Shown here: piece by piece, positions 11,195 through 24,873 of the stretch | Layout: each line of letters opens with the position of its first letter | Position numbering within the stretch: position 1 is the stretch's first letter | Source of the DNA: Leucogyrophana mollusca | Lineage: Eukaryota > Basidiomycota > Agaricomycetes > Boletales | Direction of reading: 5' to 3' | NCBI GenBank assembly: GCA_021014945.1 | Contig: MU266372.1 | Location: 90,303-154,302 of the forward strand | DNA: 64,000 nucleotides | Program-made: the position numbers and the translations under genes | The notes under the pieces: generated by a model | Seen by the model: the letters and a program-made list of their open reading frames with translations, nothing else | The model's database searches: none | What the model was told of the DNA's origin: nothing

Positions 11195-13325
11195 ATGAAC
11201 TGGCTTGCCTCTCTTTTTCCAAGCAGTAACAAGCAGTCTTTGAGAAGAGGACAAGCCATGTCGAGCACCCACGAAGCTTTCTCCTTACCAACATCATCAC
11301 CAGGCTTCTCAACACATCCAGATGCTTTCAATCCACAAGCCCTGTCCGCAGCAGATCCCGTGAGCCCGTCGTACACCTACCCTCCGACTTCCCCTGTCAG
11401 CGCATATGGTTATGTGCCAACATCGTGAGGATATTAGCGCTTAGTGTGCCTTGGTAGCTACTGACGTTGCATGCTATATCGGTAGTTCCGGCTCGCGTTC
11501 TCGTCCAGCATCCTTGCTTCCTCTGCATAACGTTCCTTATACAGACGCTCTAACCCCTCCGCCTCCCTATCCGCCCTTGGCGCACACTTGGAATCGTCTA
11601 AAAGCCTGGCTCGCTCGTGAATATCCTGAACTGGGAGATACTCTCAACTACGGTATTCTCCCTCAGGACCTGGCCCAGATTGAAATGCAGTTTGGCTTTG
11701 CTCTGCCAAATGCCATCCGGGAATCATATCTGGCAGTCGACGGCCAGGAAGCAGAGTCGTCTGCAGGTTGCTCAGAGGGTCTTTTCTTTGGGTTATCTCT
11801 ACTACCCCTTGAGGACGTACTAGAAGAGTGGCGTTTCTGGAGAGAAGTGGACGAAGATCCGACCACCGGTGGCAATCAACGTCTTCGCGAGCTCATGCAA
11901 TCGATACCGGACGGCTGGGTGCGCAGGGAGTACTCGCAACGCGGGTGGGTGCCTCTCGTCGTGGATAAGGCCGGAAATTACATTGGCGTGGACCTCAACC
12001 CTGGAGAAGGTGGTCATGTTGGACAGGTTATTGTTTTCGGGCGCGACTTTGATACGAAAGTGGTGCTGTGGCGTGGAGATGGTCCGGGCGGGTGGGCGAA
12101 GTGGTTGGCTAGCTTTGTGGATGAGCTGGAGAGTGGAGAGGGTTTCGAACTTGGTGTGGCTAACAGCGAAAGTGAAGGGAGCGAGGATGATCTTGGCTAC
12201 GAAGCCTACTTCTATGATGGGAACGGGCGAGGCCAAGGCGACGGTGGGGGTGAAGCTGGTGCGGGCGGGCTACGCTTTACTGGAGAATACCGAGGGTGGA
12301 GTCCGCTAGAAGCTTGGGCCGACCGGAGTGTTAAAAAATGGTACGAAGTCGGGTTGATTCAATCAGTTCCTTCACCACAGGAGAAGGGCAAGGTAAAAAT
12401 TACATTCCCCAGCCCTCCAGCTTTATTGAGTAATAACTGCTTGCAGGCTCCCGTAAAGCATGGTCTTGGTGTTCTCAATCTCTCGGATTCTGCTGCTGAG
12501 GTGCCCATCCCGGTCTTCGCGGAGTCTCCAATTGAAGCACCTGCACCCGCGCCAGCTCTTTCTAATGTCACAAACGTAGCCCCGTACCCCCCAGTTCCCG
12601 CCATCTCTGTCACAAAGCCGCCCGCACCGCTACCTATTGCGATTGGTCTCCCTACCGTCAACGACGTTGTTGCTCTTCCATCTCCACCGGATTCGACCCG
12701 AACCTCCAGCGACGACGACTTGGAAGCGGGACGCAGTCTTGGCATGCGGGAAATGGCCGTTGAAACCTTGGTCGGCGGGAAGCGACCGTCAACCTCGCTT
12801 GCCAGCCATGTCGACCTCCCTCTCTCCTCTGATATCACTCCACCTGAAGCTGCCCGAGTGCCGCAGCCTGCCCCATTGGCTGATGTCGCTGATCTGCTCG
12901 CAGATCCCGCTCCCGCTTTGGTCGCAGTACCCATCGACCCTTTGTCCCCGACCAAATCGGAAGCAGAGCTGGCCCTCCCACCAGAAGCTGCAGAAGCAGA
13001 TCTCATCCCACCCCCACAGCCATCTGAACAGGTCAATGACAGCGAGAACATTACCGCTGACACCACTATCCGTCTGGTCGGTGGCGGGGGTTCATCTGGT
13101 TTAGTTGATGGGGACATCCTTCCCCAGGAGGACGCACCTGAACCTGCCATAGAGCTGGCGGAGGTCACGTCTATTACGTCCGCAGGCTCCACCGATTCCT
13201 CACCCACGAAGAAGGATAAAAAGCACGAGAAGAGCAAGTCGAGTCTTTCGTCCGGACTGAAGAAGTTTAGCAACATTGGGAAACGGAAAAAGGACTCGAG
13301 CAGTAGTATTAAAGAGACGATATGA
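11195..13325 (+). CDS. KNR4: KNR4/SMI1 cell-wall assembly regulator homologue
   Basis: KNR4/SMI1 coordinates cell-wall glucan/chitin synthesis with the cell-integrity MAP kinase pathway. The first exon (11195 to about 11426) encodes 'MNWLASLFPSSNKQSL', a Ser/Pro/Tyr-rich segment ending '...YGYVPTS'. A 65-nt intron (gtgagg to the TAG before 11487) leads into one long exon. That exon holds the SMI1/KNR4 (SUKH) domain: 'LTPPPPYPPLAHTWNRLK', 'WLAREYPELGDTLNYG', and 'LPNAIRESYLAVDGQE', then 'LPLEDVLEEWRFWREV'. The C-terminal half is disordered, rich in Pro/Ala/Ser, and ends in a Lys-rich tail 'KKFSNIGKRKKDSSSS', as in fungal KNR4. Stop at 13323-13325. A 345-codon antisense reading frame over the repetitive second half is a shadow. 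Confidence 0.9.
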
Positions 13326-13784
13326 CGGCGCACCCACAGACACGCATTCTTGACTTCATTGGACATACTTTGCCTCATCAGCCATGCTAGGATCATGGTT
13401 GTTGTTAATTACGCTCATGTTTCATTTGCCTTATCTCCCCTCTTCACACAGATTACAACGCATTCATTCTTTTGTCTTTTTTCGTTATACCCACCCGTAA
13501 CTACGACCTAGTATCCATGCTTTGCCAACTCATCTAATGTATGCCTTGCAGAGGTCGTGTAATGCAATGCTGGACTCACCCGGATTAACTCACTGCCTGC
13601 ACTCAAGCTACAATTTGGCTACATTATTGAGGCAGAAAATCTTGTCAATTTCCAGGGATTTTTTTCTGGTAACCAAGTGTCACGTGATGTTTTCAGACAA
13701 ACGAACAAACATCGTGGTTTTGAATTTTGTGGCTTTGTTGGACGCGTTATCCTCTGATCCCTGTGCTGATTGCACTCGACAGCC
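13326..13784. other. Intergenic stretch, KNR4 to aldehyde dehydrogenase
   Basis: Nothing recognisable beyond expected 3' UTR and promoter sequence; pyrimidine-rich around 13420-13500. Confidence 0.4.
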
Positions 13785-16267
13785 ATGCGGAATTTCTTCT
13801 CGGTGCTCTTTCACCCTCTCAGGACCTTGAACTTATGGCTCGAAAACGACCCAAATGCCAGTGTTTTGGATGTAGTCTTTCTTTTGACGGTCTTCTCTGC
13901 CTTTGGAATCTGGCTGGTCTACGACAGATACCAAAAGGCGCGTAACAACGCGATACCATTTCGCCATCATGCACCAGACGTACGTGTACACGCTCTGTAC
14001 TGTTCCTGCCGTCGTGCCAGCACCTTAACCACCTTCCACGACAGCCTGCAGACCCCAAATGGGAGTCAATTGTACTTCACCACGCCAATCTCAAATCTCA
14101 TCTCACGAATCCCGAGCTCATGCCTTTCCACATTGAGGGCAGAGAATATATCACAAGCTACGACCCAGCAAACTCGTTACACATAAAAACCGCCATTGCC
14201 GACACCAAACCCGAGATCGAAGCGAGGATAGCTAGAGCACGTACTGCCCAACGGACGTGGTGCACCACTACGTTTTCAGAACGGCGGAGGGTAATGCGAA
14301 GTCTTTTGAAATGGCTCGTAGATAACCAAGATGTCTGCGCTCGGGTCGCGTGCCGTGACACTGGAAAGACTTGTGAGTGTAGGACCTTCAAAGGGTTGGA
14401 GCCATCCCCTAAATGACGCCTGAATAGTGATCGATGCGGCTCTTGGGGAAATTCTGACGACGTGCTCGAAGCTGGAGTGGCTAATTAACCACGGAGAAAG
14501 CGCGTTACAAACGGAAACCAGATACTCAAATTTAATGATGAGCTACAAGAAATCTCAGGTTATTTACGAACCCAAGGGCGTGGTTGCCGCCATCGTCTCC
14601 TGGAATTATCGTGCGCAACCACCTGAGCCGCTTCTTTCTCACCATGATCTGATATTCGTCTTGCAGCACTACATAATGCCTGGTCGCCGATTATCGCCTC
14701 GATATTCGCCGGAAACGCCATCGTCTTGAAATGTTCAGAACATGTAATTTGGTCCTCGGACTGGTTTGTGGGGGCCATCCACCAATGCCTTCAAGCTTGT
14801 GGACACGACCCCGACATTGTACAAGTTGGTGCACGCTAACTAACAATAGAACGTCAACTAACATGTCGTACAGATGATCTGTTGTTGGCCTGACCAAGCA
14901 GAAGCACTGACGAAGTCTCCACTGATCAAGCACATCACGTTCATCGGATCTGAGGAAGTAGGACGAAAGGTACGAAAGGCAAGGTCGGTTTTGCGTGGCT
15001 AATCCAACGCAATGCATAGGTAGCCATTGCAGCCACTGAACACCTTACCCCTGTCACCCTGGAGCTGGGTGGCAAGGATCCCGCAATCATTCTACCTGAT
15101 ACCGATCTGCACAAATGGGCAAGTGTCTGGATGCGCGGAATCTTGTAGGTGTACATATTTTTCTTATAATGCTGATGTTGATTTTCCATCAGCCAAAATG
15201 CTGGTCAAAATTGCATTGGCATTGAACGGCTTATCGTGCACTCGGAACAATATGACGAACTCTACGATATTCTGGTCGACCGAGTCTCCAAGCTTCGTTT
15301 TGGATCTGTCTTGGCCCCCTCGCGGGAGGGGTACATCAACACAGTGGACTGCGGCTCGATGATCTCAAACGACCGTTTCGAGGTACTCAAGGACCTCATT
15401 TTTGCTGCACAGAATGAGGGAGCGCGGATGGAAGTCGGAGGCGCTGCCATCCAACACCCTTACCATGCAGGAGATGCATACTTTGCTGGAACGGTCGTTG
15501 GTGATGTCAATCCGAAGTGGGAGATTGCGCAGAAAGAATGTGAGTCTCCGTCCTTTCATTGTCTAGTTTGAGATATCAATGCTCCAAAGTGTTTGCACCT
15601 ATTGCTCTTCTGATACGGTACGACGAAATCGACGAGGCAATTCAGATCGCCAACGGCACTCGATATGGTCTGGGTGCCAGCGTATTTGGACCCCACCAGG
15701 ATCTTTGCCTCGAAGTAGCGAGGGAGCTGGAGTGCGGCATGGTATCCATAAATGACTTTGGCGTGTTCTATGTAAGCATTTTTTGGGTGTCTTGTCAAAA
15801 TCATCACTGACTATTTGATAGCTGAAGTAAGTTTCATGTAATAACTTCGGAGATGTAATTAACAAAGTTACGCTACACAGTCAAGACCTGCCTTTTGGAG
15901 GAACGAAGGCAAGTGGTTATGGGCGATTTGGTAGGTTTCTTCGGCTTGTGTCTTGTCACGCAGCTGACAGCTATCGTTCTGTTCAGGTGGACCAGAAGGC
16001 TTGCGCGCTCTCACAAACCCTAAAGCCATTGTTGAGGACCGCTGGCCTTCGTTTATCCAAACTGGCATCCCCAAGGTCTTAGATTACCCCATTCGCTCTC
16101 TTGTGCGAAGTTGGTATGTGAATTGCCGCCCATCCTCCATAATACTGATCCTGACATGGTTTGGTTGCAGGGACTTCGTCAGCGGCCTCGTCATTCTCAT
16201 GTACGCAGATGGCTACCGAAACCGCTTCCACGGGCTCCTCCAGCTTGCCAAAGCTGCTCGAAGATAA
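13785..16267 (+). CDS. Membrane-anchored aldehyde dehydrogenase (MSC7-like)
   Basis: NAD(P)-dependent oxidation of aldehydes; physiological substrate unknown. The ATG at 13785 gives '[20 protein letters not shown]', followed by a hydrophobic segment (about residues 27-45, '[17 protein letters not shown]') that should anchor it in a membrane. ALDH landmarks follow: '[10 protein letters not shown]', '[13 protein letters not shown]', '[13 protein letters not shown]', the general-base Glu in 'TLELGGKDP', and the nucleophile Cys in 'QNAGQNCIG' (around 15192-15220). Near the end are '[16 protein letters not shown]' and 'GPEGLRALT'. A long C-terminal extension, '[17 protein letters not shown]', is typical of the fungal MSC7-type group. 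The gene has about ten short introns. Stop TAA at 16265-16267. Active-site residues are intact. Confidence 0.9.
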
Positions 16268-16754
16268 ATGCCTCCTCTGCCGATTCTCGTTCTAGGATAC
16301 ATACTACTGATAATTTCTGGACTGGGAGAGGGTTCATTGCTAATGAAAGAATCGATGGGCCGGGAATGCCCACGCGAGAACACTATACCATCTCATCCGT
16401 ATTTGCTTTGCTGGCTATGTAGTAGATACGCTTTCTTGCAACTTGTTTCACGCAGCGGCGTGGCTTGTGTATCACGACAGCCACCCGCCACATCGATGTC
16501 GGCATGCGGACGGCGGATGGCCGTGGGACTGCCATTTTAGGCAGCGAACTCCGCTACTCTGAACCACCACCATCTGAAGTCCAGCTACTTCCATAGTGAA
16601 CTCGTGGCTGCCGAAGGACTACGAGGTTGAAACGATTCCGCTCACGCATCACTTTGAGGTTAACGTTCAGCGAGACACTGAAGCTCAGGGTAGCAGTTTA
16701 CGTACCCGAGGTTGAGCCTGGAAAACAAACGCGGCGACGAGGGGCCTCTTGGTT
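16268..16754. other. Intergenic stretch, aldehyde dehydrogenase to EAF1
   Basis: No coding segment identified. Short reading frames here lack domain features and splice logic. Confidence 0.4.
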
Positions 16755-19700
16755 ATGCAAACATCGCAATCGCGAGAGTCTTTGGTAGAGGAACGAGTGG
16801 CACAACTTGAGTGAGCAGCGAGGCTTATGTGTCTTCATGCTCATGCCTGAATTCAATTTCCCTTCGCAGAGAAATATCCCGACGCAGAAATGAGCTCCTT
16901 CGACAAATGTACCATATGATGCGAAGAAGACACAATGCAGAGAGCGTCCTTGCTTTCAATGAGGACGACGATGAGGATCTTCATATGTTCTTAGACCAGT
17001 ATAATATAGAGAAAAAGTATGTGCCGTTCCCTTTGCGCCTCTTCTCAGATTTGACATCTGGCCTTAGCCCAGAGTCTGGGCTGGTATCAAATATTCCACA
17101 GAGTGAGCTTTTTGCACTCTCGCCGCCACAACAACAGGAGGAAAGGGCCCAGAGCAAGCCAGGGTCCACAGCGAGCGAACATGGCATTATAGACGTTGAC
17201 TCTCCCATGTCAGAACCCCCCGTCTCCCCACACACAGGACCATCTACTCCCCACAAGGAACCGGAGTCCGACGATCCCCTGGAAGTATCAGTGCCAGAAG
17301 GATCGCCGCCACAAGTGTTACCACAACAAGAAGATCCAGTTGATCAAGGAGACGCGGACGAGCTTAACCTTGTTGGATACTCTCAGTCCCAAACGGCTTC
17401 CAGATCCCCGACTGGTCGGCGAAGTCGTTCCGCAACCCAGCAGAGCTCGAGGTCACGCACCTTTAATTCAGAATCTCCCAAGCACATCGAGGAGGAAACT
17501 GCGGAAGACCCTCCCGCCACACAAGATGCCCGTGAGGCCATACCGATGAAGGTAGATAGAGAGGTTACCCCGGAGCTTCTGCTCCCAGGATCTTCACCCC
17601 TTGTTACGCGGAGGACCATTTCTCGAACTGGGACTGTCTCCAACGCCGTCGATGTTGTGCAACTACAGTCATCGCTCTTCATACCCGCCCCATCATCTCC
17701 AGGTTTAGGCCTTCCGGGTTTCAGTTTCGATGAAGTTGAACCGGGAAACACTGAAGTTCCGCCACCCCCCTCCCCGACAGAACTTCGTCATCACTTCGAT
17801 CCGCAGTACACCCTTCCTCCCATCAAGTCCTTGCCCGCGGATTATATCCGTAAAGGAAAATCAGCCAAGCAGCGCAAACGAGATAAGGAGCGGGAGAAGG
17901 ATAAAAGTGACCCTAAGAATAAAGAGGAATGGGCACTAATGGGGCTGAATAAATGGGGCGCAGCAATTCGCGCGAATCCGATCTGGAAGAAGGTCTCGCG
18001 AGCCTCAAAGTGCTTGAGCACTAGAGAGTGGAGTGTGCGTACACCGTTTGGTCCGTGAGGCGGATTCAACTCATAACCTGACAGGTGGCTATCACGGAGT
18101 TGAGGCTTGCTCGAACGCTCGAGCGCATCGAGAGCCTGGAGAACGTAGCGAAGTGGAGCTACAGACAGCCCAAGAAGCACAGTCGTCTTGGTGGTCAGAC
18201 CAAGACCCACTGGGACTACCTCATGGATGAAATGGTAATTCTTGCAAGAGCCGAGGTCATTTTCTGTGGTGCTCATGGTTTACTGCGTAGAAATGGATGC
18301 GTGTCGATTTTCGTGAAGAACGCCGATGGAAGTATGTTCTTGCGTTCAATCTGTCAACCGCCGTGCTTGAATGGCATGCTGCTGGCAGCCATGAAGAGAG
18401 ATTAAAGTTGGGTATTTGCGTGCTTTGGAAGCGTCCGCAAGTCTCGGACGAGGACAAATCTGGCCCCCCGCAGGACATGGTAGTCGATCAGCCTATTGAT
18501 CTCGCAGACGCTGGCTACACTCCAATGGCGGACGATTCCGATAATGACGACGACGATGCAGATGGGGAACAACGAGACATTATGGACCCATTGGAAACAG
18601 GAAATGCTCTCGAAGAGGCTCTTGAAGGTGCTACCTCTGCAGAGAATAGTCAACGTCAGAGTTCAGGACCAGAGCAGATTCAGCCAAAAGTTGAAGATAT
18701 GGATGATTCATCAGCCCTCCAAGGGAGCGCAATGGACATTGATAGTCAAGTGGAGGTCGGTGAAAGCAGTGAAACAAAGAAGGAGGAGCCCAGTGAGGGT
18801 GATACCACCGGTTTGAAGCCGACTTCGACGGATCCGCTACTCGTCTCTCTTCACAGCACGCAAACAGACCATAGCACCCAAGCAGACTCCGCACCCGCAT
18901 CAGCCACCCCGAAGTCTGCACCCAAGTCAGCCCTATACGCTCCATTGCGAGAACGTATAGCCTATTCTGATGAACGTAAACTCTTTCTCGACGACGATGA
19001 TCTTGACTTGGTGCATGCGCTTGCGGAATTGACCACCGACGACAAGGCCCCGGAGCCTTCGCAGCCACCTCCCGATCTGTCAGATATCTTCCCTGACCTG
19101 CAGCCTTACGGTCTGCCCGAGGTCTCTTCTGGTAGTATAAGCTCGTTGACCGAAAACAAGAAGAAATCGGACAAAAAATCAGATCGTGACGACACTAAGA
19201 GGGTGGAGGATATGGTTTATGGAAAAGTGGTCCCGTTCGGACGATTCATGCATTGCAAACCCACACTCCTTGGCCCTTTGCAACCTGTCAAACGCTGGAA
19301 GGGCGGGAAATGGATCAGCGCTGAAGAGCCTGCCGTCAATCCCGCCGAGTACGAGGGGCAATTAGGGAAAAGCCCTGATGAGTTGGCTTGTGGTGAGTAC
19401 ATCGTTTCGTGCGAGCTTCGTCGCGCAGTCACCGAACCATTTTTGCAGAGCTTTTCGACGGCAACAAGTCTATGAATCCATTGACGATCAACCCGTCCAT
19501 ACTCCAGCCGAAGGATGCTAAAAAGCGGGCCGAGCACATATGGAGCCCAAACGAAGACACTCTTCTCAAAACTATGGTCGAAAGGTACCCAAACAACTGG
19601 ACACTGGTCGCCGACTCATTCAATTCGTCTCGCGTCACTATATCAATAGACAAGAGAACTCCTTGGGAATGTTTCGAGCGCTGGAACTCGCGATGGGGAG

Positions 19701-20976
19701 GTATAAATCGGGCTGGGCCGTCTTCTATTCCCCCAGACATCAGTTCGCCTGCAACATATGATGGAACACCTCCACCAACCGCTCCGTCTTCACAGGCGCA
19801 AATGACTACAAGAGGCGTCAAACGCCTTGCTAGTATCAGTGTCGCGCAGGGTCAAGGGACTGGTGGGGGCAGTGGTCAGAGTTCAGATACGAAGAAGCGA
19901 CGCCGGCACGCGCTGATGTTTGAAACGATCAAAAAAGTTGCGAAGAAGCGCGACGCGACACAGAAGGCTGCTTGTAAGTGATTTACTATCATACTCATAC
20001 CCAATACCCCATAACTCATACTGCCAACGTTCAGTAACCCAAAGGAAACCTTCCGCAATTCACGACACTCACGGTCAATATAACAAGATGCCAAAGCTCA
20101 CGCCGGCCGAGCTAAGTCGTATGAAGGCCGAAAAAGAGACTCGAGATCAGCAAGAACTCATTTTGGCGAGGCGGCGGCACGAGGATATGGCTCGACAGCA
20201 GATGATGCGCGATTCTCGAATGCAAGGAGCTCAACCAGTAAGTGAAGATGCTAGTGGAGGCTTTGTAAAACCTGACATTTTGCTTGAGCAACCGCAGCCA
20301 GCGGCCGCCGGTCAACCACAGCCGACAAATGGGACTCCAAGACCAGCAGTCCAAGCTCCACAAGGAGTACCACAGATAAGGACCCAGCCGGTTCAACAAG
20401 TTAATATATCCCAGCAACAACGCATACCCACACCTATGGCTTCGGGCGCTGCGCGCATGTCACCTCAGCAGATGCTACAGGCCCAAGTTGCGCAAGCTCG
20501 CATGATGGCTGCTCAAGCCCAGGCCCAGGCCCAAGCGCAGATACAGGGAGCAAGCTCGACTCCTAACGCCAATGGGGTACCTTCTGGGAGTCATCTCTCC
20601 CCTCCGTACCAATCACGCGCTGCCACTTCCTCGCCGTCAATCCCACAGCAGGCTTCTCCTCCCCGCAACCCCATGGTACCTCTGGACGCTGCAAGTTCCC
20701 CGCGACCGCCCTCAGCCCAAGCACAGGTGGGATCACAGGCACCACAGGTCACCGGGAACCCAATCCCGCGCCAAACAAGTAGCATCCCCGCGCATTACTT
20801 TGCCGTTGTCCCTCCGGTTCTCACCCAAGAACAAAGGGAGCAAGCCCTACGTTACAATCTCATGCATGTGAGTGTTGTGTTTCAGTGAACGAGCCGATTC
20901 TTATTTGTTACCGCGTCAGCGACCCACTATGCCTCAAGTGCCGCAAAATAATCCGCCATATCCACCGCAGAGCTGA
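16755..20976 (+). CDS. EAF1: NuA4 histone acetyltransferase scaffold subunit EAF1/VID21 (HSA + SANT)
   Basis: EAF1/VID21 is the platform that assembles the NuA4 acetyltransferase complex in the nucleus. A short first exon (16755-16810, 'MQTSQSRESLVEERVAQLE') splices in frame at 16870 into 'EISRRRNELLRQMYHMMRRR', a coiled-coil start typical of the family. A long disordered Ser/Pro/Glu region follows. The HSA domain lies at about 18085-18330 ('THWDYLMDEM' joined to 'KWMRVDFREERRWK'). The SANT/Myb domain is at about 19537-19700 ('HIWSPNEDTLLKTMVERYPN' and 'TPWECFERWNSRW'). The C-terminus is Gln/Ala/Pro-rich with a run of about seven Ala-Gln dipeptides near 20510. A last mini-exon encodes 'PPYPPQS', stop 20974-20976. 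The domain order matches VID21 orthologues. Confidence 0.9.
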
Positions 20977-22052
20977 TCCATGTTTCTTGCTTTCTGTCGC
21001 TTCTGCTTTCCGGTCCAGTCCGTTGTGATTTTGTCCTTTGTACACGTCAATGATCTACGACAAATGTGCTTTTCCCATCCTATTGACGTGTGATGCTGGT
21101 CAGTTGCCCGCTAAATTCGAACCAACGCACACCAGCAACGCGATCCACGAATTCAACGCCAGCACCTTGAAGAACGTTTTCGTCTGCTTATGTATTCTAG
21201 TCATCCTATTTACTACGTACTCCACGGCTCCGTTTGATCGAAGTCATATATGAGCCCCTTGTGAAAATAACGTGACTTCCTTGCTCTACTTGAACGCTTC
21301 AATAACGGACCATATGATGTCGTCCGGCAAGACAGCGCAAGCACGTCTTCTCTAGGCTAAACGACCTGCGCAGCACTAACGAGACACGCATCAGCAGGAT
21401 CCTGTTTGGAAATCGAGAGAACAAGGAGAGGAGGCGCAATACATTCATGAAAAGGTAATGAACACACGAAATGTCGCTCCCTAAGGGGCAAGGACGGACG
21501 GATTCTCATTCATAGAGTCGACAGGAGAAGGTTCAGCTAGCTGCTCTCCGTGACAAGCGGGACAGCCATAGTTCCGATAGTGCCACCACCACCGCGACCA
21601 GCAATGATCGCGATTTCGAAGGGGGATATGGGGGTCAGGAAGACTTGGAAGACCGATATGCGACAACCAGTGGCGAGCACTAATTGGAGACTGAGTCTGA
21701 TCGTCAACGCATATCAAGGATGTCGCGGTGTGCTTGGATGGGTTCGATTCAATTGTGTAGTAAAGTACGAAAAGAATGGCTGGGGTGTAGGTTGTACTGC
21801 TGAAAATAAAGTCCAATAAACTACGAAGATGCCTGCAACTGCCCTAAGACGAAAATATATCGATCAATCTATAGACAAAAAGAATGGCAGGGAGATAGAT
21901 GAAAAGGCTGGATGGATGGGGGTGCAAACCGAGTGTTAAACATGAGCATAACCCGGAACCGTCCTACAAATAATCACAAACTGTCGAGGAAACTTCCCAA
22001 TGTCCGTCTAATCTACAAGAAGCTTTGCTGTCCGCGGGTTTGAAAACGACCA
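20977..22052. other. Intergenic stretch between convergent EAF1 and GH5 genes
   Basis: Contains the 3' ends of two convergent genes. No credible coding sequence was found; short frames at 21481-21819 occur on both strands and show no family resemblance. Confidence 0.45.
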
Positions 22053-24873
22053 CTACGAGCGCCGGGGGGGTGGGGTAATGTGCGGTTCTGGTACAGCTCG
22101 GGCTGCAGCAGCGCTGGAGCATAAAGGTGATGGCGGCGCAGCATCTCCAATCCACGGATTTAGGTAGCTGCACGTAGCAATGGCAACCATGCCACCAGCA
22201 GAGTCAGAAGGATTTGCCCAACCATCACCAGCATTGGCAGTGCTTGACGAACCGACAGAGAATGTTGGCGGCGGCAGGGTTGCGACAGTTCCCGTGGGCG
22301 TGTATGAGGGAAGAACAGCTAGTACACCGCCATTGCTGATTTGTGCGGGTGGCCAGGCATAAGAGGAGCTGACAGCAGGGGCAATCTGTCCAGCGCCTGC
22401 ACCACCAGTCTGCCACGCTTGCAGCGGGGGACTCCAGATGTTCTGGTTTTGGCATGTCCCGGAGGCAGTTCGTGGATCTGTGGGCATCCATCCATTCTGT
22501 AAACCAAGCTGGTATGACCACTGGGGGGATTCGACGACCCCAGTTACCGACGAGTTGCCAATCTTCCATGTCCAGAAGAACCAGTTCTATCATCCAGCTA
22601 GAAGTCAGCCATCATTCTCACTCCACAGGAAAATGACAACGCACCTGCAATGCATCCATACTCGCCATCGCGAATTGCTGGATACCCTGCTTCATGGTCG
22701 CATCCCATGTCTGCCAGTTTGTCCATGGATCGCAGCTGCCGACAGCCGGCCAGGTGCCGGAGGTATACGTTCCTTCGTAGCGGGTTCCCAAGTTGACACC
22801 ATTAACCCATAGACCACAGTCGGTAACGGCGTTGCTAAATTCGCCAGCAGCTGTCATGCCGAAGGCGCCCATGGAAGTGTTGAAAGACGAAGCCCAATTG
22901 TTGCACGGGGTCTGCGCATAGGTCGACATCGCAGCGTCAGATTGACCTCCGAAGCAGATGTAAGGATGTTCGTCAAGGGCAATGCGATCCGCGTTGGGAA
23001 GGAAGCCCGCCCATTTGGTGAGCCCAAGGAAGCCGTCATGGTATGAGACGTAAGGGCCGTTGCCTTCACCAATACCAGAAGCCTCACGGACGTTGTTGTA
23101 CGCCTGCATGTAGCTGACAAGGCACATTAGTAGCGAGTCAGCTGCATGAAGACAGGCGCCCTACTATCGCGATAGAGCATCCTGCCCAACTAGGGTGCCT
23201 TGAGGCTCGTTGGTAATTCCAAACATGACCACAACATCCCTGTACTCGGGCTGCGATATGAACTCGGCGATGATTCGAATATAGTCCAATGAGCGCTGTG
23301 CGTTAGCAAGACCCATAGGCCCGTTGAGTACGTTCACTGAACCGAGCTTGCCGGAGTGGTTCCAGCCATTCTGGCTACCAGGAAGAGCATGGAAATCGAG
23401 GTTGATACGGATACCATATTTGCGGGCCCACTCTATGGCCTTGAGGAAGTACCTGAACAAACATTATGAGGCTCCTTGCATGAGGCAAGGCGGAAAGGCA
23501 CACACTTCCAGGCGGTTTTGGGAAGGAAAGGCTCGCCAGCACGAGTCTCAATGGCCCAATAAGGAAGAGGAATACGGACGAAGTTGAGGCCAGCGCCTGC
23601 TATTTCCGCGAAATCTATTTCCGTCTGAAACAAGATATTAGTAGGTGCGCTGCTCAAATATGATGATATCTTACGATGAAGGTCTTATAGTGAGTTTCCA
23701 GCTGGTCGAGCCCACCGCTAGCCGTATCGGCAGCCATGCATTCGCTGAGAGTCCATTCATCGACGGGTGTCGGAGTAGAGTTGATGTACTTCTCGAAAAG
23801 AGCGGGAGCACTGTCACGTCAACCAGATTAGCTCAGATTGCGTGTCAACAAACTCAGCCACTTGCATAAACTGCCGGGAAGAGGGGTATGTTAGATATGA
23901 TCAGCGGTGAAAAGTGGCCGTATACTTACTGGTTCCGTGGTCAGCCAACCGCCGAGATTGACGCTAAGGCAGCCGATAAGTAAGCGGCAGGATGCAAAAA
24001 GTATACCCCATACCCAAAAATCCTGTCGGTACCGAATTTGAATGTCTGGTTAAGGGGAGGAGTCCAAGATTGAGCCTGAGCGTTATTGTTGAACGGGTCA
24101 TTCGGATCCCAATACCAGGTACCACCAAACGAGTTCGAGTATGTGAATGTCGTGCCATCATCCGTGGTGACCTTGCTTCCGTCACCACCGGTGACAGCGT
24201 TGACAGTGCCAGGCTTTCCTCCACTTGTCGACGAAGGGCTGGCCGGATTAGCGATAGATCCTTGATGATCGAGGTTTTTCGGCCTGATGACAGTGAAATA
24301 AACTGGTACAACGACGGCAACGACGACGAGGATCAAGCCACCCAGTGCGCCGAGGATGATAAGTCCACGCTTCGACTTCTGGCGGGGGGCAGTGTAGACA
24401 CTTCGCTTCTCAGCAAGATAGCGAGGGGATTGAGAGTCCGTTTCACCGGCGCCCCCAACGTATTCGCTATCACGAGGGTCGTCGCGATAAGCACCAAAGC
24501 CGCTAACGTTAGGCTGGTTGCCCTCAGGGTTGAGAGCATAAACCGACGAGTTGGCAGCGGATGGCGAACTTCGGAATGTGCCCTGCGAAGCAAACGAATC
24601 ACGATGACTTACACCACCCTCGTCATAGAGAGCAGGACCGAGGAAGCGTGGTGCGGCAGCGCCTGCAGGGACGCCTCCGTTGAGACTGGACATCTCAACA
24701 GGCGGTGTATCAAACCCAGAGGCATGCGGGGAGGGAGGGTCGCGGTAAATGGAGTCTCTGGGTTGATCGTGCGTCAAGGGCAGGGGATCATAAGGAATGT
24801 TGGGAGAATGTGCTCCGCTGGTGCGTGACATCTCTAGGGGCGGGGTGTCGTGTGGTGTGTTCTGGTCAGCCAT
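22053..24873 (-). CDS. GH5 exo-beta-1,3-glucanase, type II membrane protein
   Basis: Releases glucose from beta-1,3-glucan during wall remodelling; acts at the cell surface or in the secretory path. The first exon (24873 downwards) encodes a long disordered cytoplasmic region with the repeated motif 'TPPLEMS/TPPVEMS'. A basic stop-transfer 'RQKSKR' precedes one membrane helix (about residues 168-192, 'GLIILGALGGLILVVVAVVV'). The luminal part has the GH5 core: 'VNLGGWLTTEPFITP', 'GLNFVRIPLPYWAIE', 'INLDFHALPGSQNGW', the acid/base Glu in 'ITNEPQG', and the nucleophile Glu in 'AAGEFSNAVTDCG'. A Ser/Ala/Pro-rich tail ends 'PPPRRS'. Exons are separated by about seven short introns. The layout resembles the fungal glucan 1,3-beta-glucosidase D group. 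Both catalytic Glu are present. Confidence 0.92.

Noticed and set aside
12359..13396. 345-codon minus-strand reading frame over KNR4
   Set aside because: It is the shadow of the low-complexity Pro/Ala/Ser half of KNR4; no family resemblance and no splice structure.
23992..24828. 278-codon plus-strand frame opposite the glucanase
   Set aside because: Antisense shadow of the GH5 N-terminal exon, which has clear membrane and domain features.
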